Positions 22,428 to 31,503 are shown, counted from the stretch's first letter. The stretch: 64,000 bases of DNA from Streptomyces fulvoviolaceus (GCF_000718165.1 NZ_JOEY01000023.1:1-64000), one strand, 5' to 3'. Translations and numbers: made by a program. Notes: generated by a model from the sequence alone, not told the origin.

Positions 22428-25400
22428 ATGTTCAAGGGGCGGCTGGCCGGGATTGGCGTCGGCAAGTATGCAGCGGGGGTGCACAAGCCTCTCAAGTACG
22501 CGGTGGACGATGTGGAGGCGTTGTCCGAGCTGCTCGGTGAGTCCTTCGCCAGGGAACTGCTGAAGAACCCCACAGAGCGGAAGGCGCGGGCCTTCCTCGA
22601 ATCGCTCAGGCGCCCGCCGCCTGAGGACGGCTCCACAGGCGGTCCGTTGGTCGTGGTGTGGAGCGGGCACGCGTTGAAGTCAGCGACGGGCTTACGGCTG
22701 CTGGCCAAGAACAGCGGCGCGGACGCGGCTTCCGGGCTCGCTGTCGGTGATGTGGTCGCTTCCTGTGCTCTGTCCGGCGCGAATCAGCTCCTGTTCATCT
22801 TCGACACGTGTTTCTCGGGGGACGCGATCTCGGCCGGAGACGTGGCGACACAGATCATGCGCGAGACACAGGAAGCCGGACAGGTGTGGGTGGGTGTCGT
22901 CTCCTCCTGTCTGTCTCCGGAAACAGCTCGGGACGGTCTGTTCGGGCAGCGGTTGAGGAAGGTTCTGGAGTCGGGACCGGACATGCCCGAGCTACAGGTG
23001 CGGTGGTCTTCTCACAACCAGTACGTGCGGGGCGACGACGTGTGCGACGCCGTGCTGAAGGAGTGGAACAGCGGGGCGCAGTCGCCGGACTTCCAGTCCA
23101 GGGGGAGTGCTTGGTGGATGTTTCCGAATCCGTTGTATCGGGCCGGGGCGCCCGAGCAGGTGGTTGAGCATCTGCTTCGGGCTGCGCGCAGTGGTGCGGA
23201 GTTGGACGAGCAGTCGTGGTTCACCGGGCGTACCGAAGAAGTGAACGAGGTCGTCGAGTGGGTGCGCAGGAGGCGGCCCGGGCTGTACGTGGTGACCGGG
23301 TCGGCGGGTACGGGCAAGTCGGCGATTGTGGGGCGGGTCGTCAGTTTCTCCAATCCCAAGGAGCGGAAGCGGCTCCTTCGGGATGGGCACCCCTGGAGCC
23401 ATGAGCTGCCCGAGGAGCGGTCCTTGTCCGCGCACATACACGCCCGCGGACTGACGGCGGACCTCGCAGCGGATCATCTCGCCAAGCAGTTGGTGCAGCG
23501 TGGCGTGCTTGCGGCGCAGGCGGCACGACGCAACGCGAGCGAGTTGGTGGGCGAGGTGCAGCGTGCGGTCGAGGGCGGAGCCGATCCGCCCATTCTGGTC
23601 GTCGACGGCCTGGACGAAGCTCGTGGCCAAGCCTTCAAGATCGCCGATGACCTGCTGCCGCGCCTGGCCGCGCATGCGACCGTGATCGTGTCCACACGGG
23701 ATATGCAGCGTGGTGACGGACGCCTTCCTCTGGTGGCAACGCTGGCCCCCGAAGGCCCAGGAATTGACCTTGACGATCCCGACGTCCAGCAGCGAGGCAG
23801 ATCGGATCTAACCGAGTATGTTCGGCAGCGTCTGAGTGACGTCAACTCTCGTATGGATGGGGCGGCGATCGCGGCTCATCTGTTCGGACCGGACGCAGCC
23901 GAAGCACAGCACACGTTCCTTCTCGCCAGGCTGGTGACGGACCAGCTGTCCGCGGTTCCGTTGGACACCTCGGTTGAGGGGTGGCAAGAGAAGGTCAGCC
24001 ACTCCGTCGAGGACGCGCTCGACACCGACTTGGCTGCGGTTCTTCCAGCACCAGACCGACAAGGCGAGGAATGGCCCCTGCCGTCGGCCCTCGCTCGGGC
24101 CATACTGCGCGCTCTGACCTGGGGGTACGGTGCCGGCTTCCCAGAGGAGGAATGGCTGAGCATCGCCAACACAAACACGCCGGACGGCGCCGAAGTCACC
24201 CGGGAGAACATCACCTGGATCCTGGACCAGCTCGGCCGTCACATCGTGCAGGACGGCGAGGCGGGAACCGCGGTCTACCGAATGGCTCATCAGAGTCTCG
24301 CCGATCATCTACGTCCTGCCTTCCGTAGTTCGTGGGGGCAGCCCTTCAATCCCGATGCATTGGCGGTAGCCGAGGCATTGCTCGCCCGATACAGAGCACA
24401 CCTCGGGGCGGGTATTCCGGCGGAGGGGTCCTCGTACCTCTGGTTCTACGGCTGGCGTCATGCCGCGGATGCTGGACCGGACGGTCTCAACTTGTTGCGC
24501 TCGCTGGCAGTGGAGAGCACCGCTCTCCTTCCTGACGTAGGCATGGCGGCAACGCTGATCACCGGTCGGTTGCAGCATTGGGGACGGTGGACCGAAGCAG
24601 TCGCTCACGCCGAGGAAGCCTTCCACCTGTACCACTCGCTGGCGGAGGAAAATGCAACCCACCTCCCTAATCTCGCCGACGCCCTGAACAACCTCAGCGT
24701 CACTTACAGCGAAGTCGGACGCCGGGCGGAAGCACTCGACGCCGCCCAAGAAGCAGCCCGCCTGTACCGCACACTGGCGCAGGGAAACCCAGCCCATCTG
24801 CCCGACCTCGCCGTGGCTCTCAGCAACCTGGGCAACCGCTGCAGAGACGTGGGACGCCAAGCGGAAGCGCTCGCCGCCGCTGAAGAAGCCGCCCACCTGT
24901 ACCGCGCACTCGCTGCGGAAAACCCAGTCCGCCCCGCCCATCTCACCGGCGCCCTCGCCAACCACTACAGCGAGCTGAGCCGCCGAGCCGAAGCACTCAC
25001 CCCCGCCAAGGAAGCCGTTCGCCTACGCCGTGTCCTGGCCGAGGAAAACCCAGGCCGTCCCCCCAGCCTCGCCAGGGCCCTGAACAACCTCGGCAACCGC
25101 TACAGCGAACTGGGGCTCCTGGCCGAAGCACTCGCTCCCACCGAGGAAGTCGTTCGCCTACGCCGTGTCCTGGCCGAGGAAAGCCCAGCCCATCTGCCTG
25201 ACCTCGCCATGGCCCTCAACAACCTCGGCAACCGCTACAGAGCCATAGGCCGCCTGGCCGAAGCACTCGCCGCCGCCGAGGAAGCCGCCCACCTGTACCG
25301 AGTACTGGCCGAGGAAAACCCAGCGCACCGGCCCAACTTCGCCATGACCCTGAACAACCTTGGTGCAAATTACGCCGACGTAGGTCGATGGGCCGAAGCG

Positions 25401-27545
25401 CTGTCCCCTGCCGAAAACGCAGTCGCCTTGTGGCGCGCGCTGGTCGAGGAAAGCCCAGCGCACCGCCCCAACCTCGCCGACGCCCTGAATAACCTCGGCA
25501 ACCGCTACAGCGAACTGGGACGCCCGACCGAAGCACTCGCTGCTGCTGAAGAAGCCGCCCACCTGAACCGCGAATTGGTCGAGGAGAACCCAGCCCACCT
25601 GCCCGATCTCGCCATAGCCCTGTACAACCTCGGCAACCTCTACAGCGACGTGGGGCGCCGGGCCGAAGCACTCATCCCCACCGAAGAAGCCCTTCACCTG
25701 TACCGCGCACTGGCCCAGGAAAACCCAGCCCACCTCCCCAATCTCGCCAACGCCCTGAACAACCTCGGCAACCGCTACAGCGAACTGGGACGACCAACCG
25801 ACGCACTACCCCCCACCGAAGAAACCGTTCTCCTACGCCGTGTCCTGGCCGAGGAAAACCCAGCCCATCTGCCTGACCTCGCCATGGCCCTCAACAACCT
25901 CGGCAACCGCTACAGCCAAATGGGACGACCAACCGACGCACTACCCCCCACCGAAGAAGCCCTTCACCTCTATCGCACCCTGGCCGAGGACAACCCAGCC
26001 CGCGTACCCAACCTCGCCAGCGCCCTGAACAACCTCGGCATCCGCTACAGCGAACTGGGACGACCGACCGACGCACTGCCCCCCACCGAAGAAGCCGTCA
26101 GCTTGTGGCGTGTCCTGGCCGAGGAAAACCCAGCCCATCTGCCTGACCTCGCCATGGCCCTCAACAACCTCGGCATCGCCTACAACGAACTGGGACGACC
26201 AACCGACGCACTACCCCCCACCGAAGAAGCCCTTCACCTCTATCGCACCCTGGCCGAGGACAACCCAGCCCACCTCCCCAACCTCGCCAGTGCCCTCAAC
26301 AACCTCGGCATCCGCTACAGCGAACTGGGACGACCAACCGACGCACTACCCCGCACCGAAGAAGCCGTCAGCTTGTACCGCACCCTGGCCGAGGAAAACC
26401 CGGCCCACTTTCCCGACCTCGCCGGTGCCCTCAACAACCTCGGTAACCGCTACAGCGAACTGGGACGACCCTCCGAAGAGGCGTGGACAATTGTGCTCAG
26501 TCAAGTCACGCCGGCCATTGCCGCATTCCTTCTGTTGTCGCGCTCGTTCAACGCAAGGCCTGGCGACCCAGCCGTGATCGCATGGCTCGTCAAGGTCGAA
26601 CAGACAGCTGCCACTGCCACGGACTTCGACCTTGCCGGCATCCTGCACTCGGAAAGCCGTCGACACCGAACCGCCGATCAGGAAACGTTCGACAGAGCCT
26701 GGCACCGGCTCACCGGCACCGAGCCCCCTCCCTGGCTCACAGTCGACCCCGAGCTGCTGGCGCAGGCCGAAGCCTGGGTTGAAACCGCAACCTACGACGC
26801 CGAACGAGGCCATCTCGCCGCGCACCCGGAACTCCTCTCACCGGCCGCAGACATCGCCGTGGACGAAGCGCTCATCAGCATCCGGGACGAAGACGCTCAG
26901 CGTTACCGTGACCTGCGCCGACAGGCCCAGAGCACCGGCGTCGACGCCGCCTACCGTCCCCTCCTGAGCACAGTGCTCGCCCACGAGTTCCTGACCGCCG
27001 CTCCAAGCGACCAACGCGCGCTTCTGGAAAGCCGCCGCGACGACCTTCTGGACGACATCGTTCGCGATGTGCTGGCCCACTATGCCTCCGACGACGCCCC
27101 GGAGACCGCCCGCCTGGCCTATCGAGCAGAAGCCCTGCTCAACCTCGCAGAACTCGACGCGCAGACCTCCGCCTTCGAAGCCCTCGACGACCCTTCGAAG
27201 TTCCCCAGTCTGCTCAGCAAGGCGGCCCGCCACCCCGACGCCCCCGCGCTGGAACCCACCGCGCGCCTCGCCCTGACCACCGCCACAGACGACACGCTCG
27301 CCGCCACAGCCGAATACCACCTAGCCCTGTCCGCAGCCATCAACAACGACCTGGACTACGCCGAAGCCGCCCTGGCCTCCGCCTGCGACCGCCTCCCCCA
27401 AGCCATCCCCACCTGGATAGCCGACCTCGCAGACATAGCCCGCCACCACCCCGCCGCCCTAGTCCTCATCCCCCGCCTCACCGAACGCCTCTCCGCCGCA
27501 CCCCCCGAGGACCCCCATGCCCCACCCGCCAACGCCCCCAACTGA
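22428..27545 (+). CDS. Caspase-like protease, STAND NTPase and TPR repeat protein
   Basis: A 1705-residue multidomain protein. Residues 1-240 are a caspase (C14) domain with the dyad H81 in VVWSGHAL and C128 in FIFDTCFSG. Residues 265-650 are a STAND/NACHT-like NTPase: Walker A GSAGTGKS (291-298) and Walker B ILVVDGLDEA (389-398). Residues about 705-1350 carry 14-15 TPR units of mostly 45 residues (consensus ALNNLGNRYSELGRPTDAL). About 350 residues of unknown helical C-terminus follow. Codon 89 is TTA (22692-22694), so synthesis should depend on the bldA tRNA. The ATG lies 33 bases after the TerD gene in a purine-rich AACGGGG repeat. The expected logic is that the repeats sense a trigger, the NTPase oligomerises and the caspase fires. 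Codon use in the repeats is more A-rich than in neighbours. Confidence 0.88.
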   Translation: MFKGRLAGIGVGKYAAGVHKPLKYAVDDVEALSELLGESFARELLKNPTERKARAFLESLRRPPPEDGSTGGPLVVVWSGHALKSATGLRLLAKNSGADAASGLAVGDVVASCALSGANQLLFIFDTCFSGDAISAGDVATQIMRETQEAGQVWVGVVSSCLSPETARDGLFGQRLRKVLESGPDMPELQVRWSSHNQYVRGDDVCDAVLKEWNSGAQSPDFQSRGSAWWMFPNPLYRAGAPEQVVEHLLRAARSGAELDEQSWFTGRTEEVNEVVEWVRRRRPGLYVVTGSAGTGKSAIVGRVVSFSNPKERKRLLRDGHPWSHELPEERSLSAHIHARGLTADLAADHLAKQLVQRGVLAAQAARRNASELVGEVQRAVEGGADPPILVVDGLDEARGQAFKIADDLLPRLAAHATVIVSTRDMQRGDGRLPLVATLAPEGPGIDLDDPDVQQRGRSDLTEYVRQRLSDVNSRMDGAAIAAHLFGPDAAEAQHTFLLARLVTDQLSAVPLDTSVEGWQEKVSHSVEDALDTDLAAVLPAPDRQGEEWPLPSALARAILRALTWGYGAGFPEEEWLSIANTNTPDGAEVTRENITWILDQLGRHIVQDGEAGTAVYRMAHQSLADHLRPAFRSSWGQPFNPDALAVAEALLARYRAHLGAGIPAEGSSYLWFYGWRHAADAGPDGLNLLRSLAVESTALLPDVGMAATLITGRLQHWGRWTEAVAHAEEAFHLYHSLAEENATHLPNLADALNNLSVTYSEVGRRAEALDAAQEAARLYRTLAQGNPAHLPDLAVALSNLGNRCRDVGRQAEALAAAEEAAHLYRALAAENPVRPAHLTGALANHYSELSRRAEALTPAKEAVRLRRVLAEENPGRPPSLARALNNLGNRYSELGLLAEALAPTEEVVRLRRVLAEESPAHLPDLAMALNNLGNRYRAIGRLAEALAAAEEAAHLYRVLAEENPAHRPNFAMTLNNLGANYADVGRWAEALSPAENAVALWRALVEESPAHRPNLADALNNLGNRYSELGRPTEALAAAEEAAHLNRELVEENPAHLPDLAIALYNLGNLYSDVGRRAEALIPTEEALHLYRALAQENPAHLPNLANALNNLGNRYSELGRPTDALPPTEETVLLRRVLAEENPAHLPDLAMALNNLGNRYSQMGRPTDALPPTEEALHLYRTLAEDNPARVPNLASALNNLGIRYSELGRPTDALPPTEEAVSLWRVLAEENPAHLPDLAMALNNLGIAYNELGRPTDALPPTEEALHLYRTLAEDNPAHLPNLASALNNLGIRYSELGRPTDALPRTEEAVSLYRTLAEENPAHFPDLAGALNNLGNRYSELGRPSEEAWTIVLSQVTPAIAAFLLLSRSFNARPGDPAVIAWLVKVEQTAATATDFDLAGILHSESRRHRTADQETFDRAWHRLTGTEPPPWLTVDPELLAQAEAWVETATYDAERGHLAAHPELLSPAADIAVDEALISIRDEDAQRYRDLRRQAQSTGVDAAYRPLLSTVLAHEFLTAAPSDQRALLESRRDDLLDDIVRDVLAHYASDDAPETARLAYRAEALLNLAELDAQTSAFEALDDPSKFPSLLSKAARHPDAPALEPTARLALTTATDDTLAATAEYHLALSAAINNDLDYAEAALASACDRLPQAIPTWIADLADIARHHPAALVLIPRLTERLSAAPPEDPHAPPANAPN
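24600..26480 (+). repeat. 135-bp coding repeats of the TPR region, with a 270-bp higher-order copy
   Basis: Successive AACAACCTCGG landmarks are spaced exactly 135 bases over most of the array (for example 25083, 25218, 25353, 25488). Units near the 3' end are almost identical at the DNA level, and the block beginning TGGGACGACCAACCGACGCA at 25921 recurs 270 bases later at 26191. This indicates recent duplication of two units at once. Confidence 0.9.
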
Positions 27546-28917
27546 CCTGGTAGTAGTCCTCCCCGGCATAACAGGCACCACCCTCCGCACCCCCGACGGC
27601 CTCGTCTGGTCCCCCTCCGCAGGCGCCCTCCTCACCGCCATCAAAACCTTCGGCCGCTCCCTGACCCGCCTCCAACTCCCCGAAGGCATCAAGGACGAGC
27701 ACCCGAACGACGGCGTCCACCCCGTCGCCCTCATGCCCGACCTCCACGCCCTCCCCGGCGTCTGGCCCGCGGTAAAGGGATACGACCTCCTCCTGGAACG
27801 ACTCCGCTCCCTCGGCTACCGCGAGAGCTCGCCCGACCCCGACGCACCCCCCGGAAGCCTCCTCCCCGCCCCGTACGACTGGCGCCTCTCCAACCGCTGG
27901 AACGGCCGCCACCTGGCCACCCTCGTAGAGCCGGCACTGGAACGCTGGCGCGCCCAAGGCGGCCCCTACGCAGACGCCCAACTCGTCTTCGTCTGCCACT
28001 CCATGGGAGGCCTGGTGGCCCGCTGGTACATAGAGCAGTGCGGCGGCGCCGAGTTCACCCGCAAGCTGATCACCTTCGGCACCCCCTACCGCGGCGCGGC
28101 CAAGGCGCTGGAGCAACTGGTGAACGGCGTACGCAAACGCATCGGCCCGCTCTCCGTGGACCTGACCGCCTTCGCCCGCAGCCTCCCCTCCCTCCACCAA
28201 CTGCTCCCCGAATACGCCTGCATCGAGCCCACGGCCCCCGGCCCACTCGCCAAGACCACCGAGATCGACATCCCGGACCTGGACACCAAGCAGGCCACCG
28301 ACGCCATGCGCTTCCACACCCAACTCCGCGATGCCGAAACCGCCCGCCCCGCCTCCCTCACCGCGACCCACGCCCTCGTCGGCATCCGCCAGAACACCCC
28401 GACCACCGCGCGGATCACGAGAACCGGCGTCGAAATCCTCGGCACCTACGAGACACGGAACCTCTTCGGCGACGGCACCGTCCCCATCGTCGGCGCCTCC
28501 CGCCACGACGTCCCCCTGGACAGCAACACCCTCCGCCGCATCCCCGACCAGCACGGAAACCTGCACCGCAACCCCGCCGCCCTCGACGAACTCGAAGGCA
28601 TCCTCACCGCCGCCGACATCGTCGTACGCGCCCCGGAGACGACACACCTGAGCGTCGATGTGCCCGAACTCATCACCGTCGACGAGGACTTGACCGTCCA
28701 GGTGGCAACAGCGAACAACAAGAGAACCGCCGTCCGACTCACCATCTCCAACGAAGCAGGCCGCCTCGAACAGGCCCGCGTCGTCACCGCCGGCCCGGAA
28801 CCCGTCGAAGCCACCTTCGACGGACTCGCCCCCGGCGCCTACACGGTCGACGCCACAGGCGCGTCCCCCGCCTCCCGCATCGCTCCCGTCAGCAGCGACA
28901 TCCTCATCTGGGACTGA
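27517..28917 (+). CDS. LCAT-type phospholipase/acyltransferase with Ig-like C-terminus
   Basis: A 466-residue alpha/beta hydrolase. LVVVLPGITGTTL matches the oxyanion segment of lecithin:cholesterol acyltransferase relatives, and PAPYDWRLSNRW is the family's YDWR motif. The nucleophile is S162 in VFVCHSMGGLVARW; D319 in LFGDGTVPIVG and H346 or H350 in DQHGNLH complete the triad. Residues about 380-466 look like a small Ig-like beta domain. There is no signal peptide, so it acts inside the cell. ATG 27517 overlaps the end of the caspase gene by 29 bases, so the two are coupled. A membrane-lipid-cleaving effector or amplifier of the same system is a reasonable inference. Confidence 0.85.
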   Translation: MPHPPTPPTDLVVVLPGITGTTLRTPDGLVWSPSAGALLTAIKTFGRSLTRLQLPEGIKDEHPNDGVHPVALMPDLHALPGVWPAVKGYDLLLERLRSLGYRESSPDPDAPPGSLLPAPYDWRLSNRWNGRHLATLVEPALERWRAQGGPYADAQLVFVCHSMGGLVARWYIEQCGGAEFTRKLITFGTPYRGAAKALEQLVNGVRKRIGPLSVDLTAFARSLPSLHQLLPEYACIEPTAPGPLAKTTEIDIPDLDTKQATDAMRFHTQLRDAETARPASLTATHALVGIRQNTPTTARITRTGVEILGTYETRNLFGDGTVPIVGASRHDVPLDSNTLRRIPDQHGNLHRNPAALDELEGILTAADIVVRAPETTHLSVDVPELITVDEDLTVQVATANNKRTAVRLTISNEAGRLEQARVVTAGPEPVEATFDGLAPGAYTVDATGASPASRIAPVSSDILIWD

Positions 28918-30147
28918 TCAGGGCAACTCCCCCCTCAACCGCCGAGCCCGCAACACCAGCTCCAGCTCGAACCGTCGATCCGGATTGTCGATCTCATCCC
29001 CCCACAACTCCCGTATCTGCCGAAGCCGATACCGGACCGTCTGCGGATGAACACCCAGCCGGGCCGCCACCTCCGGCGCCCCGCCCCGCGTCTCCAGCCA
29101 GGCAAGTAACGTTTCCGCAAGTCGTCGCGCGTGTGTGGGGCCGCAGTGGGCCAGGGGGGCCAGGCAGCGCAGGGCCAGGTCGTCGATCAGTTCCTCCGGC
29201 TGGAGCAGGACCAGCGCCTCCGTGTGTTCCGTGCAGTACAGGACCTCGCCGGAGGGCAGCAGCCCGCGCTCCATCAGCCGGACCGCCGCCTCCGCCCAGC
29301 GCAGCGACTTCGCCGCGTCGGCGAGGGGGACCGGTGGGCCGATCGCGCCCGACCAGCCGGTCAGTGCGCGGTGCAGGAGTTCCGGGCGGCCCGCCGCGTC
29401 CGGTTCCGGGACGACCATCCGGGGCTGTTCGTACTCCATGTCCAGGAGCACGCCCTGGCCGACCGCCGGGGCGACCGCCTCCCGTGCGGGGCGCAGGAGC
29501 ACTCCCACCGCGGCCTTCTCGGGCAGGGGCCAGCCGATGCGGGCGGCGCGTTCCGTGAGGGCGTCGGCCGGGTCGCCCCGGTGGCGTTCGGCCAGTAACA
29601 GCTCCATCAGGCGGCGCTGCAGGCGCAGCCGCTCGCCGGCCTGGCGGGCCGCCGCCTCCGCGTAGCCGCGCACGGACTGGTCGACCAGGCCGTCCAGGTA
29701 CTCGTATCCCGCGTCGACGAGTTCGTACATCGCCGGGGGTGGGATCTCGACCCGCTGGCCTATGTCGGCGAAACGGCGCCAGGCCAGTCGTACGCCCATG
29801 CGGTAGATCGCCTGGAGAGAGTCCAGGCTGCGGCCGTTCAGGCCCTCCCCCCGCCCGAACTCCTGGAAGACGCCCGGCGGGACCGTCAGGCGGTCCTCCG
29901 CCGTTTCCAGGTGCTGGACGAAGACCTCTATCGCTCGGCGGATGCCGACCAGGGCCATCGGCTCGCCGGACTCGTCGAGGACGACCGGCAGGTGCGGGTA
30001 CTCACGGCGGATCTCGCGGAGGATCTCCTCGGCGAGGGCGGGGGCCTCCGCCATGGCGATCGCGGCGAAGCGGCGGACCTGGAGGCGGGGGACGTCGTGC
30101 CAGGCCGAACGGGTGTTGACCGTGGCCGGGCGAGCGGCGGCAGCCAC
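28918..30147 (-). CDS. PucR/CdaR-type transcriptional regulator with two TTA codons
   Basis: A 409-residue regulator. The C-terminal HTH (EVAARLGVHPQTVRYRLRQI, about residues 355-380) is the PucR/CdaR type, the middle is a GGDEF-like degenerate domain, and the N-terminal 170 residues resemble the RsbRD-type sensor domain (LDSLQAIYRMGVRLAWRRF). The start is GTG 30147 behind GGGGAG. Two leucines are encoded by TTA (29598-29596, codon 184; 29109-29107, codon 347), making it a likely bldA-dependent regulator. Its stop directly abuts the lipase stop with no gap. Three bases separate it from the small membrane-protein gene upstream. Confidence 0.9.
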   Translation of the reverse strand: MAAAARPATVNTRSAWHDVPRLQVRRFAAIAMAEAPALAEEILREIRREYPHLPVVLDESGEPMALVGIRRAIEVFVQHLETAEDRLTVPPGVFQEFGRGEGLNGRSLDSLQAIYRMGVRLAWRRFADIGQRVEIPPPAMYELVDAGYEYLDGLVDQSVRGYAEAAARQAGERLRLQRRLMELLLAERHRGDPADALTERAARIGWPLPEKAAVGVLLRPAREAVAPAVGQGVLLDMEYEQPRMVVPEPDAAGRPELLHRALTGWSGAIGPPVPLADAAKSLRWAEAAVRLMERGLLPSGEVLYCTEHTEALVLLQPEELIDDLALRCLAPLAHCGPTHARRLAETLLAWLETRGGAPEVAARLGVHPQTVRYRLRQIRELWGDEIDNPDRRFELELVLRARRLRGELP

Positions 30148-30150
30148 CGG

Positions 30151-30303
30151 TCAACTCCCCTGACCCGCTTGCTCGTACGTGATCAGGGGCGTGTTGGGCT
30201 GGTCGGGCGTCGCTTCGAGCAGTGCGACCACGCCCAGCGCGGCTCCCACCGCGAGGGCGGCGGCGAGCGCGACGGTCAGTGCGGCAGCGAGCAGTCTGGA
30301 CAT
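30151..30303 (-). CDS. Small single-helix membrane protein, DUF2613-like
   Basis: A 50-residue protein: MSRLLAAALTVALAAALAVG opens a long Ala/Val-rich transmembrane helix, followed by a polar tail ATPDQPNTPLITYEQAGQGS. ATG 30303 has GAGG about 10 bases upstream. It ends three bases before the PucR-type gene and is probably cotranscribed with it. Size and layout resemble actinobacterial DUF2613 proteins, but the match is only by impression; function unknown. Confidence 0.6.
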   Translation of the reverse strand: MSRLLAAALTVALAAALAVGAALGVVALLEATPDQPNTPLITYEQAGQGS

Positions 30304-30344
30304 CGCAGGGTCAGCCTCTCTGTCCGGAGCGGTCTGTCGGAATC

Positions 30345-30387
30345 CGCCCGGAGGTTGTCCCACCAACCGCCCGGTGGTTGTCCCACC
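30345..30387. repeat. 20-bp direct repeat upstream of the DUF3068 promoter
   Basis: CGCCCGG[A/T]GGTTGTCCCACC occurs at 30345-30364 and 30368-30387, a 23-base offset. It lies 40-85 bases upstream of the -35 element in a divergent promoter region and may bind a regulator. Confidence 0.55.
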
Positions 30388-30429
30388 CGGCGCTCCACCC
30401 TGCCTGTCGCGCCCAGTGTCGACAAGAGA

Positions 30430-30458
30430 TTGACACCTCGTCAAGAGCAGCCTACGGT
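30430..30458 (+). promoter_or_regulatory. Vegetative promoter of the DUF3068 gene
   Basis: A consensus TTGACA (30430-30435), a 17-base spacer and TACGGT (30453-30458) lie 55 bases upstream of the start. The same -10 hexamer is used by the sugar importer promoter in this window. Confidence 0.75.
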
Positions 30459-30513
30459 CCTCGGCCCATAGAGCGGCCCGAACTCCGTCATCTCACGCCC
30501 CTGGAGTGCCCGG

Positions 30514-31503
30514 ATGCGCCGTACAGCCTCACCTCTCTCTTTGATTCTGCTGGGACTCGGCACGTTTCTGCTGGTACTGGCGCCCTTGCTCGCCTGGTAT
30601 GTGACGCCACGGGCCGCCGTGAATCCGATCGACATCGACCAGACCGCCGTCTACCGCGGCACGGGCAGCGTCTTCGACACCGAGGAGCTGGAGACCGTGC
30701 CCGACCAGCGGATCACCGTCACCCAGCGGGTGCGGGCCAACGTCGAGGACAGCGAACGCAGTGGCCGCGCGGCCGTGTGGGACGTGACCACCACCGTCGA
30801 CACCGACAAGTCGCTGCCGGCCGCCGATCCGCACGACGCGCTCGAATTCACTCCGCATCGGTGGGTGATGGACCGCAAGACCACCAAGCCCGTGCACTGC
30901 TGCGGCGAGAAGCCGTACATCGAGGGCGAGGCCTATCTGAAGTTCCCGTTCGACGTGCAGCGGCGCTCCTACCAGTGGTGGGACAACACCCTGGGATCCA
31001 CGGTGACTTTGCGCTACCGGGGTACCGAGAAGGTTCAGGGGTACACGGGTTACCGGTTCACCGGCACCGTCGCGCCGTCGAAGGTCGGCACGCGGCTGGT
31101 GCCGGGCAGCATCGTCGGCCAGGACAGCCGGCCGCAGGTCCTGGCCGAGGAGTGGTACTCCAACCACGGCATCGAGCTGATCGTCGACCAGCGCACCGGC
31201 CGGGTGGTCTACGCGCAGGTGGGCCCGAAGCGGACGCTGCGGGCGCCGGGCGCGAAGAAGGACGCCGTGGTGCTGCTGGACAGCCGGAAGATCGCGTTCA
31301 CCACCGCGACGCAGAAAGAGGCGGTGCGGCTGGCGAAGCGGGACAGCGGTCAGCTTCGCGCGGTGAGTGAGACGTTGCCGATCGGGGCGGCTGTGGCCGG
31401 ATTCGTTCTGGTGGTCGTGGGTGGCGCTTTGGTCGCAAAGGGGCGTAGGCGCCCCGATTCGCCACACACGACCGATACGCCACAACCCGTCCTCACGATG
31501 TGA
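30514..31503 (+). CDS. DUF3068 membrane-anchored protein
   Basis: A 329-residue protein with an N-terminal helix (LSLILLGLGTFLLVLAPLLAW), a large extracytoplasmic beta-rich region and a C-terminal helix (LPIGAAVAGFVLVVVGGALV) followed by a basic tail. DVQRRSYQWWDNTLGS and YSNHGIELIVDQRTGRVVYA are typical of DUF3068. The C-C pair in PVHCCGEKPYIEGEAYLKFP may be functional. The family occurs in mycolate-producing and other actinobacteria, sometimes with envelope glycan genes. It opens the glycan cluster but has its own promoter and a 225-base gap to the next gene. Function unknown. Confidence 0.85.
   Translation: MRRTASPLSLILLGLGTFLLVLAPLLAWYVTPRAAVNPIDIDQTAVYRGTGSVFDTEELETVPDQRITVTQRVRANVEDSERSGRAAVWDVTTTVDTDKSLPAADPHDALEFTPHRWVMDRKTTKPVHCCGEKPYIEGEAYLKFPFDVQRRSYQWWDNTLGSTVTLRYRGTEKVQGYTGYRFTGTVAPSKVGTRLVPGSIVGQDSRPQVLAEEWYSNHGIELIVDQRTGRVVYAQVGPKRTLRAPGAKKDAVVLLDSRKIAFTTATQKEAVRLAKRDSGQLRAVSETLPIGAAVAGFVLVVVGGALVAKGRRRPDSPHTTDTPQPVLTM

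Noticed and set aside
20253..22670. An 805-codon open frame antisense to the TerD-nuclease gene
   Set aside because: Composition is typical of a reverse-strand shadow, and the plus strand encodes recognisable TerD and nuclease-like motifs.
24600..26480. CRISPR-like periodicity
   Set aside because: The 135-base periodicity has no spacers and encodes TPR units in one frame.
27478..28647. A Gly/Val/Glu-rich antisense open frame over the lipase gene
   Set aside because: It mirrors the LCAT-type gene and has no domain; its periodic composition reflects the codon bias of the other strand.
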